Below, one piece after another: positions 1 through 8,538 of a stretch of 64,000 nucleotides of DNA. Numbering within the stretch: the first letter of the stretch is position 1; the number at the start of each line of letters is the position of its first letter. Source of the DNA: Microbacterium hydrocarbonoxydans (GTDB lineage Bacteria; Actinomycetota; Actinomycetes; Actinomycetales; Microbacteriaceae); assembly GCF_904831005.1 (NCBI RefSeq), contig NZ_LR882982.1, positions 2,542,001-2,606,000 of the forward strand. Direction: 5' to 3'. The position numbers were made by a program, and so were the translations under genes. The notes beneath the pieces were generated by a model. That model made no database searches. It was not told the DNA's origin and saw only the letters and a program-made list of their open reading frames with translations.

Positions 1-26
1 TCCAGAGGTGTCGATCGCGAAGAAGT

Positions 27-59
27 GAGGTGGCGGGGTCCCCACGACCCCACCACCTC
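27..59. terminator. hairpin, probable terminator of a gene left of the window
   Basis: A 13-bp stem (GAGGTGGCGGGGT paired with ACCCCACCACCTC, one mismatch) with a 7-nt loop. The rest of the first 233 bases shows no convincing gene, so this most likely ends a transcript that enters from the left. There is no clear T-run, and the sequence cannot decide the direction. Confidence 0.4.
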
Positions 60-233
60 GATACGCGACCGGCCCAGCACTCCCCCCGGAGCACCTGACC
101 GGTCACGCGACGCTCGGCAGCGGCTCACGAGCCCGATGTCGCAGCGTCACTCATCACGACGGGAAAACCCGCATTTCGTGACGCGGAACGCCGAGGAATA
201 TCGGTTTGAGAATCGGCGGGCGTGTTCCGGCGC

Positions 234-1031
234 CTACTCGATCTGCCCGATCGGCTCGCGCTTCTCGGCCTGGAACTGGTCTTCTGCACGCCCGCGCGCC
301 CAGTAGGCCGAGATCGAGAGGTGCTCACGCGGCACTTCGTGCTCCTTGAGCAGGGCACGGACAGCCTTGATCGTTCCGCGCTCTCCGTGAGCGAAGACAC
401 CCGGGTGCCCGTCGCGCCACTCGAGGCTCGCGACGACCGACAGCAGCTCGTCGTCCGTCTGCGTCCAGTGCACCAGCACGCCTGCCGGAACATCGGGCAG
501 GATGCGGTCGGCGGGATCCATGATCGACAGCACGATGTGCCCGGTGGCATCCGCGGAGAACGCCTCGACGGCCGACGAGATCGCAGGCAGAGCGGTGTGG
601 TCGCCGATGAGCAGATGCCACGGCGCCGACGGATCGGGAGCGTAGCCGCCGCCGGCTCCGCTGACCACGAGCGTGTCCCCCGGCTGCGCGCGGCGCGCCC
701 AGGGGCCTGCGACACCCTCATCGCCATGCACGACGAAGTCGATCACGAGTCGCTGCCGTGCAGCATCCGTCGCTCGCACCGTGTAGGTGCGCCGGGTCGG
801 CAGCTTCTCGGGGTTCGTTGCGCGCAGCTGTGCGAGGTCGTACGGCGGCGTGAGGCCGTGGCTCGGGTCGGCGAACAGGATCTTCACGTACTTGTCGGTC
901 GAGGAGTTGTCGGTGAACGCTTCATACCCGTCTCCGCCTGCGGTGATACGGATCAGATCGGGACTGATCTGCTCGACCTCCTGCACCGTCAGTACTGCCT
1001 GGCTCGGTGCCTTGCGAGGCTGGTCTGTCAT
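234..1031 (-). CDS. siderophore-interacting protein (FAD-dependent ferric-siderophore reductase family)
   Basis: A 265-aa cytoplasmic flavoprotein of the SIP/ViuB family, which binds FAD and reduces ferric siderophores with NAD(P)H to release iron. The sequence shows the flavin-binding RRTYTVR segment, the following GPWARRAQPGD stretch with a glycine-rich SGAGGGY turn typical of SIPs, and a C-terminal SIP domain ending in YWARGRAEDQF. Length is normal for the family (about 260-290 aa). GGAGACGCG precedes the ATG. It is monocistronic and no siderophore transport gene adjoins it. Family assignment is firm; the siderophore is unknown. Confidence 0.9.
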   Translation of the reverse strand: MTDQPRKAPSQAVLTVQEVEQISPDLIRITAGGDGYEAFTDNSSTDKYVKILFADPSHGLTPPYDLAQLRATNPEKLPTRRTYTVRATDAARQRLVIDFVVHGDEGVAGPWARRAQPGDTLVVSGAGGGYAPDPSAPWHLLIGDHTALPAISSAVEAFSADATGHIVLSIMDPADRILPDVPAGVLVHWTQTDDELLSVVASLEWRDGHPGVFAHGERGTIKAVRALLKEHEVPREHLSISAYWARGRAEDQFQAEKREPIGQIE

Positions 1032-1078
1032 CGCGTCTCCTGACGTGGGGGATTGCCGTCACGTCCAGTCTGCCGTGG

Positions 1079-1621
1079 TCAGCGTGGGTGGGGGTCGGTG
1101 GCGAGATGACGCACAGCCGCTGCCATCTCTGCCGCGCGATCGCTGCGGAGCACGCGCGATCGGCCCTTCGTGAGCGTCAGCCGAACCGCCGGTCCGGCAG
1201 ACCACAACAGATACTGCTCCGTGCCCGCCAGACGCCAGCCCCATCCTCGCGCGTCGCTGAAGTCGACGTCGACGATCTCGACGCCCTCGATCGCGTCGCC
1301 GGATATATGCATGATGCGGAATGGATCGAGATATGCGTCGACGTGGGTCTCGGTGATCACGACGGTCGACCGTCGCATGATGAGAAGGACCATCCCGATG
1401 ACGACCATCCCGATCGAGACGAGCAGCAGCGCGACGACCCCCGCGTTCAGCTTCTCCGGTGCCGGGACCAGCTCGGGGATCGCCAGCCACATCACGAAGA
1501 TCAGGAGCACGAGGGTGACGATGCCGACGACGACCATCCACCTCGGGCCCGTGCTCTGTTCGCGGAAGACGGGGTCGGAACCCACCACCCGCACCGGCTT
1601 CGTCACACGTGCACCGCCCAT
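1079..1621 (-). CDS. membrane protein with PH-like C-terminal domain
   Basis: A 180-aa protein of unknown function. Two adjacent membrane helices are visible (about residues 25-48, VVVGIVTLVLLIF, and 55-78, VVALLLVSIGMVVIGMVLL), followed by a soluble domain of about 100 aa with a bPH-like pattern (VVITETHVDAYLDPFRIMHI, then VEIVDVDFSDARGWGWRL and a C-terminal helix). An upstream extension in the same frame is possible, but its Arg/Ala-rich composition looks noncoding, so the ATG at 1621 (MGGARVTKP) was chosen. It lies back to back with the XRE gene. Function is not assigned. Confidence 0.75.
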   Translation of the reverse strand: MGGARVTKPVRVVGSDPVFREQSTGPRWMVVVGIVTLVLLIFVMWLAIPELVPAPEKLNAGVVALLLVSIGMVVIGMVLLIMRRSTVVITETHVDAYLDPFRIMHISGDAIEGVEIVDVDFSDARGWGWRLAGTEQYLLWSAGPAVRLTLTKGRSRVLRSDRAAEMAAAVRHLATDPHPR

Positions 1622-1783
1622 CTCGTCGAACACGTCGATGCTAGGCCATCGCTCTCCGGCCGGGTCGCGCGCCGCTCGATCGCGGCATCGCCGCGCGTTG
1701 GCGGATGGGTGGCGGGCGACTGACGGCAGGATGGCGGGTGGATGGCGTGGTGCGCCGTCGACTCGGGCGGAAACGATGGAGCC

Positions 1784-2266
1784 ATGAACAACACACGAAT
1801 CCCCGAACTCCGGCGCGACCAGGGATGGACCCAGGAGAAGCTGTCGTTCGAGAGTGGCGTCGGACTCCGCACTGTGCAACGGCTCGAGGCCGGGCAGGAC
1901 GCGAGCCTCGAGTCGCTCGCGCTCATCGCCAATGCGCTCAGCGTCAGCGTGACCGACCTCTTCCAGCCCTCTGACGAGATGAACGAGACCGATCGTCTCG
2001 AGTCGCTCGATCGGCGCGTCGAAGAGCAGCAGGCCTCACGCAACCGGGCGCTGCGTTCGTGGCGGATGCTGTACATCGGCGTGGGCATCGCCGTCACGAT
2101 CCTCAGCTTCCTGCTCGGCGGCGCGGGCGCGGCCGTCATCATCGCGTACTGGTCGGGCGGGCTCATCGCGATCATCGCGCTCCAGCGCATCGTGCTGGAG
2201 CCACGGCTCGACGAGAAGTACCCGCTCTCACGTCAGCTCAACCGCGCGCAGAGCACTCGCCGGTGA
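1784..2266 (+). CDS. XRE-family regulator with C-terminal membrane segments
   Basis: A 160-aa protein. Residues 1-60 form a Cro/C1-type helix-turn-helix (IPELRRDQGWTQEKLS, then GVGLRTVQRLEAGQ). The C-terminal part has two hydrophobic helices (LYIGVGIAVTILSFLLGG and VIIAYWSGGLIAIIAL), so the DNA-binding domain is probably tethered to the membrane. The start is the ATG that begins MNNTRIPE, because the HTH starts directly after it and the upstream in-frame residues do not look coding. Its operator and inducing signal cannot be read from the sequence. It may be autoregulated or may control the divergent membrane-protein gene. Confidence 0.85.
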   Translation: MNNTRIPELRRDQGWTQEKLSFESGVGLRTVQRLEAGQDASLESLALIANALSVSVTDLFQPSDEMNETDRLESLDRRVEEQQASRNRALRSWRMLYIGVGIAVTILSFLLGGAGAAVIIAYWSGGLIAIIALQRIVLEPRLDEKYPLSRQLNRAQSTRR

Positions 2267-3112
2267 TCACCGGTCGCCGGCGGCGATGATCCGTTCGGCG
2301 GCTCGCACCATCGCGACGTCGATGAACGTGCCGTCCTCCAGCGCGAAGGCGCCGGTGCCGTCGGCCGCTGCTGAGCTCACACGCTCGATGATCCGCCGAG
2401 CTCGGGCCATCTCATCGGCATCCGGAGTGAAGACGCGGCGGATCACCGGCAGTTGGCGAGGGTGCACCGCGGTTCTGCCGGCGAATCCCAACGCCCGACC
2501 GGCCCGACAACTAGCTTCCAGTCCTTCGAGGTCGGCGATGTCGGCATACACGGCCATGAGCGGGGCGGGCAGCCCGGCGGCCGCAGCCGCGTTGACGATC
2601 CGGCTGCGCGACCAGGCGAGGCCGGGTTCGCCCTCCGGCCCGGCAGGCACGCCGAGCTCGGCTCGCAGGTCGGCTTCACCGGTGGCGATCGCGGCGACGC
2701 CGGAGTCGGCGATGTCGAATGCGCGCTCGATCGAGATCGCCGATTCGAGAAGAGCATGCACGGCGCGACCAGGCAGAGCAGAGCGCACGGCGGCGACATC
2801 GTCGGGCGACTGGATCTTGGCGACGCGCACACCGAACTCCGCCGGCAGGGATGCGACGGCATCGAGGTCTGCGTCATGCTCCGACGCGCCCCGGGCGTTG
2901 ATCCGCACCTGCACCGCGGGTGCTCCCCCGCCGCGGTCCTCCCAGATGGCGGCGAAGTCGGCCAGCGCCGCCCGCGCCTCCGCCTTGCGTGACTTCGCCA
3001 CGGCATCCTCGACATCGATGATGATCGCGTCGGCCCCCGCGTCCAGCGCCTTCTCGAATCGCTCCGGACGGTCCGCCGGCGCGTAGAGGGCGGTGATGAT
3101 CGTGCGGTTCAT
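2267..3112 (-). CDS. HpcH/HpaI aldolase / CitE-like CoA-ester lyase
   Basis: A 281-aa TIM-barrel lyase of the citrate lyase beta/malyl-CoA lyase superfamily, which cleaves beta-hydroxyacyl-CoA esters into acetyl- or propionyl-CoA plus an oxo acid. Visible family features are ADAIIIDVEDAV near residue 30, the substrate arginine in VQVRINARG, the metal-binding acidic residues around GEADLRAELG, and GRTAVHPRQLPVI near the C-terminus. It is the last gene of a ten-gene operon and its ATG overlaps the upstream CoA-transferase stop by 4 nt. Pairing with that transferase suggests activation of an acid to its CoA ester followed by cleavage. The true substrate (malyl-, citramalyl- or another CoA) is unknown. 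Confidence 0.88.
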   Translation of the reverse strand: MNRTIITALYAPADRPERFEKALDAGADAIIIDVEDAVAKSRKAEARAALADFAAIWEDRGGGAPAVQVRINARGASEHDADLDAVASLPAEFGVRVAKIQSPDDVAAVRSALPGRAVHALLESAISIERAFDIADSGVAAIATGEADLRAELGVPAGPEGEPGLAWSRSRIVNAAAAAGLPAPLMAVYADIADLEGLEASCRAGRALGFAGRTAVHPRQLPVIRRVFTPDADEMARARRIIERVSSAAADGTGAFALEDGTFIDVAMVRAAERIIAAGDR

Positions 3113-4296
3113 CCGATGCTCCCGTTCTCGCGCAGAGCTGCGGTCTCCTCAGCCGTGTAGCCGAGGTCGTGCAGCACCGCGTCCGTATCCGCGCCATGCG
3201 CTCGCCCCGTGAAGGCGATCGTGGCGTCATCCCGCGACAGACGGAACAACGGACCCTGCATGGCGATCTCCCCGAGATCCTCGTCATGGATGCGATGGAC
3301 CGTACCGAGCGCGTTGAACTGCGGGTCGGCGACGATGTCAGCGGGGTCATAGATGGGGGCGACCGCGGCCTCCGCCGCCTCGAACGCCGCCACGACTTCG
3401 TCACGGGAATGCCGAGCGATCCATCCTCCGACCGCATCGTCGAGCAGATCAGCGTGCTCCGCTCGCGATGCTCCGGAGGCGAACCACGGCTCGTCGGCCA
3501 ACTCCGGGCGGCCGACCAGGGTCACCACGCGTTCTGCGATCGACTGGGCGCTCGTGGAGACGGCGACCCAGGATCCATCGGCCGTGCGATAGGCATTGCG
3601 CGGGGCATTGTTGACAGAGCGATTCCCCGTGCGGGGCTGCACGGTGCCGAGCTGATCCCAGCGCGTGATCTGCGGGCCGAGCATGGCCAGTATCGGTTCG
3701 ATGATCGCGACATCGATCTCCTGGCCGAGACCCTCGTGACCCCGAGCGTGCAGGGCGACCATGATCGCGTACGCGGTCGCCAGCGAGGCGACGCCGTCTG
3801 CGAGGCCGAACGGAGGCAGGGTCGGCGGCCCGTCCGGCTCCCCCGTCGACGAGGCGAACCCGCTCATCGCCTCAGCGAGAGTGCCGAAGCCGGGTCGGCG
3901 CCGATAGGGACCGACCTGCCCGAAACCGGTCACCCGAGCGAGAACGAGCCCCGGGTTCTGCGCGGAGAGTGTGCCGTAGTCGAGACCCCAGCGCTCGAGA
4001 GTACCGGGGCGAAAGTTCTCGATCACGACATCCGCCGTGCGAGCCAGTCGCAGGAACGCCTCCCGTCCGCCATCGGTGTGCAGATCGATCGCCACGGTTC
4101 GCTTGTTGCGCCCGAGCGTCTTCCACCAGAGGTTCTGGCCATCCTTGCTCGGCCCGTGACCACGTGCAGGATCAGGCCGGTTCGGGTGCTCGACCTTGAC
4201 GACGTCAGCACCCATGTCGCCCAGGTGCATCGCCGCCATCGGACCGGCGAACAATGTCGAGGCGTCCACGACCTTCACGCCCTCCAGTGGGCTCAT
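3109..4296 (-). CDS. CaiB/BaiF (class III) CoA-transferase
   Basis: A 395-aa family III CoA-transferase. These enzymes move CoA between carboxylic acids through an aspartyl-CoA intermediate. The N-terminus MSPLEGVKVVD and the segments GADVVKVEHP, NKRTVAIDL and ENFRPGTLERWGLDY are typical. The catalytic aspartate is probably D167 in FGLADGVASL, equivalent to Asp169 of formyl-CoA transferase. The start is the ATG overlapping the previous gene's TGA by 4 nt. Its product is the likely substrate of the downstream lyase. The acid acceptor is not known, and proximity to glycosidase-like genes suggests it is the aglycone released by them. Confidence 0.9.
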   Translation of the reverse strand: MSPLEGVKVVDASTLFAGPMAAMHLGDMGADVVKVEHPNRPDPARGHGPSKDGQNLWWKTLGRNKRTVAIDLHTDGGREAFLRLARTADVVIENFRPGTLERWGLDYGTLSAQNPGLVLARVTGFGQVGPYRRRPGFGTLAEAMSGFASSTGEPDGPPTLPPFGLADGVASLATAYAIMVALHARGHEGLGQEIDVAIIEPILAMLGPQITRWDQLGTVQPRTGNRSVNNAPRNAYRTADGSWVAVSTSAQSIAERVVTLVGRPELADEPWFASGASRAEHADLLDDAVGGWIARHSRDEVVAAFEAAEAAVAPIYDPADIVADPQFNALGTVHRIHDEDLGEIAMQGPLFRLSRDDATIAFTGRAHGADTDAVLHDLGYTAEETAALRENGSIG

Positions 4297-6233
4297 GCGC
4301 CGACCTCCCGGCAGACACGGAATCCGATCGACGGCGAGGCGTCGTGCCCGAGGCCGGGAAGCAGCAGCTTGGCGCTGAACTCGGCAGGCTTCACGCCCCC
4401 GTCGAAGTACCAGTCCGACCCCTCGCTGCGATGAGCGCTGCCGCCTTTCAGCATGACGAAGCGCGTGCGACCGTCGGAGTGCTCCGACTCTGTCCAGTTC
4501 CACACCTCGGGAACACGGCGAACGAACCCGGGCATGGCAGCGGCGAGCTGCCATTCGTCTTCGCTGGGCAGGCGACCGCCTGACCATGCCGCATACTCGC
4601 GTGCGCGAGCGAAGGTCACGTTCGTCGCAGGTCGCTCCGGGTCACGGTCCTCGGTGCTCTCCCCGAGGGAGTCGAGGAACAGCGCGTACTCGGCCTCACT
4701 CACCTCTGCCGCCGCCACGTGCACGGGTGCGGTCAGCGCCACCGACCGCTCGAGGGTTCGTTGATCGTGCAGCCGCGGAGGAAGTGGCTTCCATTCGTCG
4801 ACATAAGGGGCACCGTCGTACATGCCCGTCTCGCGCATTCGATACCGAACGGTGAGTATGTGCTCACCCGCCGGCACGGTGACGAACGATCCAGTTGGGG
4901 CATTCATGGACGCCGACTGCCTCGGGTGCTGCGGTGCAGCGAGTCGACGCGCGCGACGATGCGGGAACGACGCATCGCGCTCCGCCACCTCCCCGGCGAG
5001 GGCGACGCGCACCGCGTCCACCTCCTCCCGGGATGCAGCTCCGGGCTCCTCCCTCACTGCGGCCGCGATTCCGCCCGCAGGCACCATGATCTGGCCAGAC
5101 GTCTCCTGAGTGTGAAGAGCCGACCACTCGCCGTCGCCGTCGCCGTCGAAGGCGACATCGACGTCCGACGTATTGGCCAGCACTAGCAGGGTGACACCGT
5201 CGATTTCGAAGGTCGAGCCGGTGAGGGCGCCGTCGACGATCGCCAACGGAGTCCACTCGCCATCGACGAGCCAGCGATGCATGCCGCGTTGCACGGGGAG
5301 CATGCGCCGCAGAGTCGCGGCATCCCGAGCATTCCAGCCCACCCAGGAACCGAAGACGACCTCCCAGACCATGACGCCCACGCCGTTGAGCCAGGAAGAG
5401 CGCAGTTCCGCTGCATGATCGCGGTGCCATCTTCGGATGTGGTGCTGCATGTGGTTTCTTTCGAACCAGTGGGCCCGCAGCACACCCGGGGTCTCCGAAT
5501 CTGCGAACCATTGCGCCCAGGAGAGCGTGTGATCCGCGATTCGCTCGGTCGCCAGTTTCGACTCGCCTTCCAGCCCGATCCCCGGGCGTGCGTCTTCGAG
5601 AGCGGCGACCAGTTCGGGGTCTGCCTTCTTCAGAGTGTCGAGGAAGACTCCGTCAGCGCCGAGGCGACGCACTGTCTCAGCCAGCTCGACCGCGTCGTCG
5701 GCAGCCCGCCGGGTGCCGGTGTCCCAGGGGTTGTAGTCGACGAACACAGCGATCCCCATGGCGCGCACAGCGGCTGCCGCCGCTGCGAGTTCCGGTACGT
5801 CGTAGAAGTCCCACTGATTGCGATCGTCGATGCCGATCACCGGATACGCGTGCCAGAGCACGATGCCGTCCAGGCCGCCGAATCGCTTCCTGGCGTCCTC
5901 CACGAACACCTCGGGCGTGAATCGCTGTGTGTCGAAATCGAAGAAGAGCTCATCCCACAACCAGACCTGCGCGACCGTGAAGCAGCTGCTCGCCCATTGC
6001 GAGGCAGGATCCTCGTACCGACCGGGTCGACCGTGACGGTTTCGCGCCCCCCTTCGCCATGCCTCGAGCTGCGCGCGCCATTGCGGGATATCGGCCGCAT
6101 CGGTCGGTGCCGCGAAGATCTTCGCCTCGTCGAGAGCTCGGGCAGCTTCGCCGTCGGTCAGATCCACGTCCAGACGCACCGGGGCGGGCAGATCGAGTTC
6201 GCGCGGGTGCAGGGGATCGAATCCGGAACTCAT
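4293..6233 (-). CDS. glycosidase-like TIM-barrel protein fused to a Cys-less SUMF1/FGE-fold domain
   Basis: A 646-aa two-part protein without a signal peptide. Residues about 20-380 resemble a retaining-glycosidase TIM barrel: DGIVLWHAYPVIG, VFVDYNPWD (D166), GADGVFLDTLKK (candidate nucleophile D199) and GLEGES (E222/E224). Residues about 445-646 follow the formylglycine-generating-enzyme fold (PVHVAAAEVSEAEYALFL, GGRLPSEDEWQLAAA, VWNWTESEHSDG, MLKGGS, GFRVCREV). However, the catalytic Cys pair of FGE (human C336/C341 after GGS) is replaced by A600 and G605. The domain is therefore unlikely to oxidise sulfatase cysteines and may be a binding module. Both flanking genes overlap by 4 nt. The fold calls are mine by eye. 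Confidence 0.7.
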   Translation of the reverse strand: MSSGFDPLHPRELDLPAPVRLDVDLTDGEAARALDEAKIFAAPTDAADIPQWRAQLEAWRRGARNRHGRPGRYEDPASQWASSCFTVAQVWLWDELFFDFDTQRFTPEVFVEDARKRFGGLDGIVLWHAYPVIGIDDRNQWDFYDVPELAAAAAAVRAMGIAVFVDYNPWDTGTRRAADDAVELAETVRRLGADGVFLDTLKKADPELVAALEDARPGIGLEGESKLATERIADHTLSWAQWFADSETPGVLRAHWFERNHMQHHIRRWHRDHAAELRSSWLNGVGVMVWEVVFGSWVGWNARDAATLRRMLPVQRGMHRWLVDGEWTPLAIVDGALTGSTFEIDGVTLLVLANTSDVDVAFDGDGDGEWSALHTQETSGQIMVPAGGIAAAVREEPGAASREEVDAVRVALAGEVAERDASFPHRRARRLAAPQHPRQSASMNAPTGSFVTVPAGEHILTVRYRMRETGMYDGAPYVDEWKPLPPRLHDQRTLERSVALTAPVHVAAAEVSEAEYALFLDSLGESTEDRDPERPATNVTFARAREYAAWSGGRLPSEDEWQLAAAMPGFVRRVPEVWNWTESEHSDGRTRFVMLKGGSAHRSEGSDWYFDGGVKPAEFSAKLLLPGLGHDASPSIGFRVCREVGA

Positions 6234-7162
6234 GGCTTCACTTCCGTGAGAAAAGCAGACACCTCGGCGGCGGTGGGAACGGCTTCCTGTGCGCCGCGAC
6301 GGGTGACGGCGAGTGCGGCCGCTGCTGCCCCGGCGCGCGCGGCGTGAGTGAGGAGCGAGATGTCGACCTCAGCAGGAGTGCGGCCCGAAGCGTCGAGCGT
6401 CGCGGCGAACACACCGCAGAAAGTGTCTCCAGCGCCCGTCGTGTCGACAGCCTCTGCGAAGAAGGCGGGAATCTCGGCGCGGTCGCCTGCGCACACGACG
6501 ATCGCTCCTTCGCGACCGCGGGTGATCACGAACGCACGCACGCGTTCAGACAGGCCGGCAACGGCAGCGGAGAGGTCGCTGCCACCTGCGATGTCGAGTG
6601 CCTCGTGCTCATTGACGATGAGCACGTCTGCGATACCGAGCAGATCGGCGCGCGCTGCCACCAAGGGGGCCGACGGTGCTGCGTTGAGCAGGTGCCAGGC
6701 ATCCGCGTGACGTGCGGCCGCCGCGTCCTCGACGAGCGAGAGCGGAATCTCCAACTGGGTGAGCAGCACACGAGACCGCGCGACCACCGAACGCTGCACG
6801 TCTGTGAGCGTGGCCCTCGCCGCGTTCGCTCCCGGGACGACCACGATCGCGTTCTCAGCGTGCGCATCGACGGAGATCAGCGCGATCCCGCTGGGGCCGT
6901 CGACCTGCGCCAGGCCAGAGACGTCGATGCCGTCGGCCACGAGACCGGACCGAAGGTTCGCTCCGTCTGAATCCGCACCCACCGCTCCGACGAAGGCCAC
7001 CTCGGCCAGACCGGCGCGTCGGGCAGCCACGGCCTGATTGGCGCCTTTGCCACCCCCGGAACGCGACAACGTCGACGCGAGCACCGTCTCACCGGGGGCG
7101 GGGATGCGCTCGACGTGAGCGACCACGTCCTGATTGATACTGCCGACGATGACGACACTCAT
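6230..7162 (-). CDS. PfkB-family carbohydrate kinase (ribokinase-like)
   Basis: A 310-aa cytoplasmic sugar kinase. The N-terminal signature GGGKGANQAVAARRAG (sugar binding) and the C-terminal DTTGAGDTFCG (catalytic Asp and anion hole) are both intact. The start SVVIVGSINQD is typical of ribokinase. Length is normal for RbsK. The ATG overlaps the upstream ADP-ribosylglycohydrolase-family stop by 4 nt, so translation is coupled. In this operon a ribokinase fits well with hydrolases that liberate ribose or a ribosyl group, giving ribose-5-phosphate. Specificity for ribose rather than another furanose or nucleoside is an inference. Confidence 0.9.
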   Translation of the reverse strand: MSVVIVGSINQDVVAHVERIPAPGETVLASTLSRSGGGKGANQAVAARRAGLAEVAFVGAVGADSDGANLRSGLVADGIDVSGLAQVDGPSGIALISVDAHAENAIVVVPGANAARATLTDVQRSVVARSRVLLTQLEIPLSLVEDAAAARHADAWHLLNAAPSAPLVAARADLLGIADVLIVNEHEALDIAGGSDLSAAVAGLSERVRAFVITRGREGAIVVCAGDRAEIPAFFAEAVDTTGAGDTFCGVFAATLDASGRTPAEVDISLLTHAARAGAAAAALAVTRRGAQEAVPTAAEVSAFLTEVKP

Positions 7163-8538
7163 CTGCTGACTCCTACGTCGAGGTTCGAGAGCTGCAGCGT
7201 ACGCTGAGCGAGCTCGGTGATCGACCTGTCGGCCCCGCCAGGCATCGAGGTCGAGATGCGGTCGCGCAGCGGCCTGGTCCAGGACTCGTCGATGCCGCCG
7301 GCCCCCACGAGGCCGCCGACGACGGACCCGACGGTGGCTCCGACCGAATCGGTGTCCCATCCGCCGGCGACGGCCAGCGCGACAGCAGCGCCGAAGTCGT
7401 CGCCATACGCCTGCAGCGCGCAGGCGGCGAGCGCGGCGTTGTTGAGGGTGTGCACCCAGTGCAAGCCCTCGAACTCGGCGTGCAGGCGATCGAGCGCCGC
7501 TGCGTCGGTGAGGGTGCCGACGGCGATCCCACGGCCGAGGTCACGTCCGACCCCCACGGCAGCGGCGAGGCGCGACCGGGGCGGCACGACGGCATTCGCA
7601 GCATCGAGCACCTCGTCGATGGATGTTGCGACGAGCGACGCCGAACAGAGCGCCGCGGCCCACATCTCACCGTAGATGCCGTTGCGAGTGTGGCTGAGCC
7701 GGGCGTCGATCCACGCCGATGCCGCTGCGGCACGGACATCCCCGGGGTGTGCCCATCCGTGCACGTCCGCGCGGATCAAGGCTCCGATCCATTCGCGGAA
7801 GGGGTTGAGGTGGGTCGCCGTCTCCGGCACGGGGCGCGCATCGAGGATGTTCCGGTACGCGGCGCGCTCGGCCGTGAACACCCGGCCCGCCGGGAGTGCG
7901 GCGAGCCACGCCTGCGCGACGTCGTCGGTCGTCAGAGCCGATCCATGAGTCGCGATCAGGTCCAGTGCGAGGATCGGGAAGTTGAGATCGTCGTCCTCGG
8001 GCATCCCATCGATGTTCTCCACGAGCGAGGTCGGGGCCGATCGTCTGTTCCAGGGCCAGCTCTCGGCAACATCGTCGGGGAGCCCGACCGCGGTGAAGTA
8101 CCCGCGGATCGGCCAGTTGCCCGTCGATCGTGCGATCTGCTCGATGCCCTGCCGCGGGATCTTCTCGACGGGTTTGCCGAGCAGGCACCCTGCAGACCTG
8201 CCGAGCCACGCGCCGTGGACCCGTTCGAAGCTCGCGGCAGTCCCTGATGCAGAGGTGGGCGGCGGAAGCAGCGCGACGATGTGCTCCCACTCGTCTGGTT
8301 CCTCGGCACTCGGTACTTGCAGTCCCTGCAGCTCGTCCAGCACCGCACGCGCCAGCGCACGGACCTCCGGCGACGCTGATTCGGCACTCGCGCCCGACGG
8401 AGCCAACACGATCGAGCCTCCGGCTTCGGCCCAGCGTCGCTCGATCGGGGCGAGCAGGCGCTCCTCCACGCCCTGCTCGCGCAGGGCGGTGAGCTCTGCG
8501 GCCACGAGATCCTCCGGCTGCGACCAGGTCAGTCTCAC
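7159..8538 (-). CDS. ADP-ribosylglycohydrolase-family protein (divergent paralogue)
   Basis: A 459-aa member of the ADP-ribosyl-glycohydrolase/DraG fold. The core starts near residue 125 with HGAWLGRSAGCLLGKPVEKIP, has the EDDDLNFPILALDLI acidic cluster in place of the usual DDT, and keeps the C-terminal GGWDTDSVGATVGS metal motif (DxDS). The first metal motif GDxxG of the classic enzymes is replaced by GCLLG. An N-terminal extension of about 120 aa (MRLTWSQPEDLVAAELTAL) is additional. It overlaps the neighbouring ARH and the kinase by 4 nt each. It likely hydrolyses an N- or O-ribosyl bond, but the actual substrate is unknown. Confidence 0.85.
   Translation of the reverse strand: MRLTWSQPEDLVAAELTALREQGVEERLLAPIERRWAEAGGSIVLAPSGASAESASPEVRALARAVLDELQGLQVPSAEEPDEWEHIVALLPPPTSASGTAASFERVHGAWLGRSAGCLLGKPVEKIPRQGIEQIARSTGNWPIRGYFTAVGLPDDVAESWPWNRRSAPTSLVENIDGMPEDDDLNFPILALDLIATHGSALTTDDVAQAWLAALPAGRVFTAERAAYRNILDARPVPETATHLNPFREWIGALIRADVHGWAHPGDVRAAAASAWIDARLSHTRNGIYGEMWAAALCSASLVATSIDEVLDAANAVVPPRSRLAAAVGVGRDLGRGIAVGTLTDAAALDRLHAEFEGLHWVHTLNNAALAACALQAYGDDFGAAVALAVAGGWDTDSVGATVGSVVGGLVGAGGIDESWTRPLRDRISTSMPGGADRSITELAQRTLQLSNLDVGVSR

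Noticed and set aside
1..233. Small gene at the left edge
   Set aside because: Open frames there are Arg/Ser/Pro-rich without RBS or conserved pattern; only a terminator-like hairpin is supported.
4293..6233. Functional sulfatase-activating enzyme
   Set aside because: The FGE fold is recognisable but both catalytic cysteines are replaced and there is no sulfatase gene nearby.
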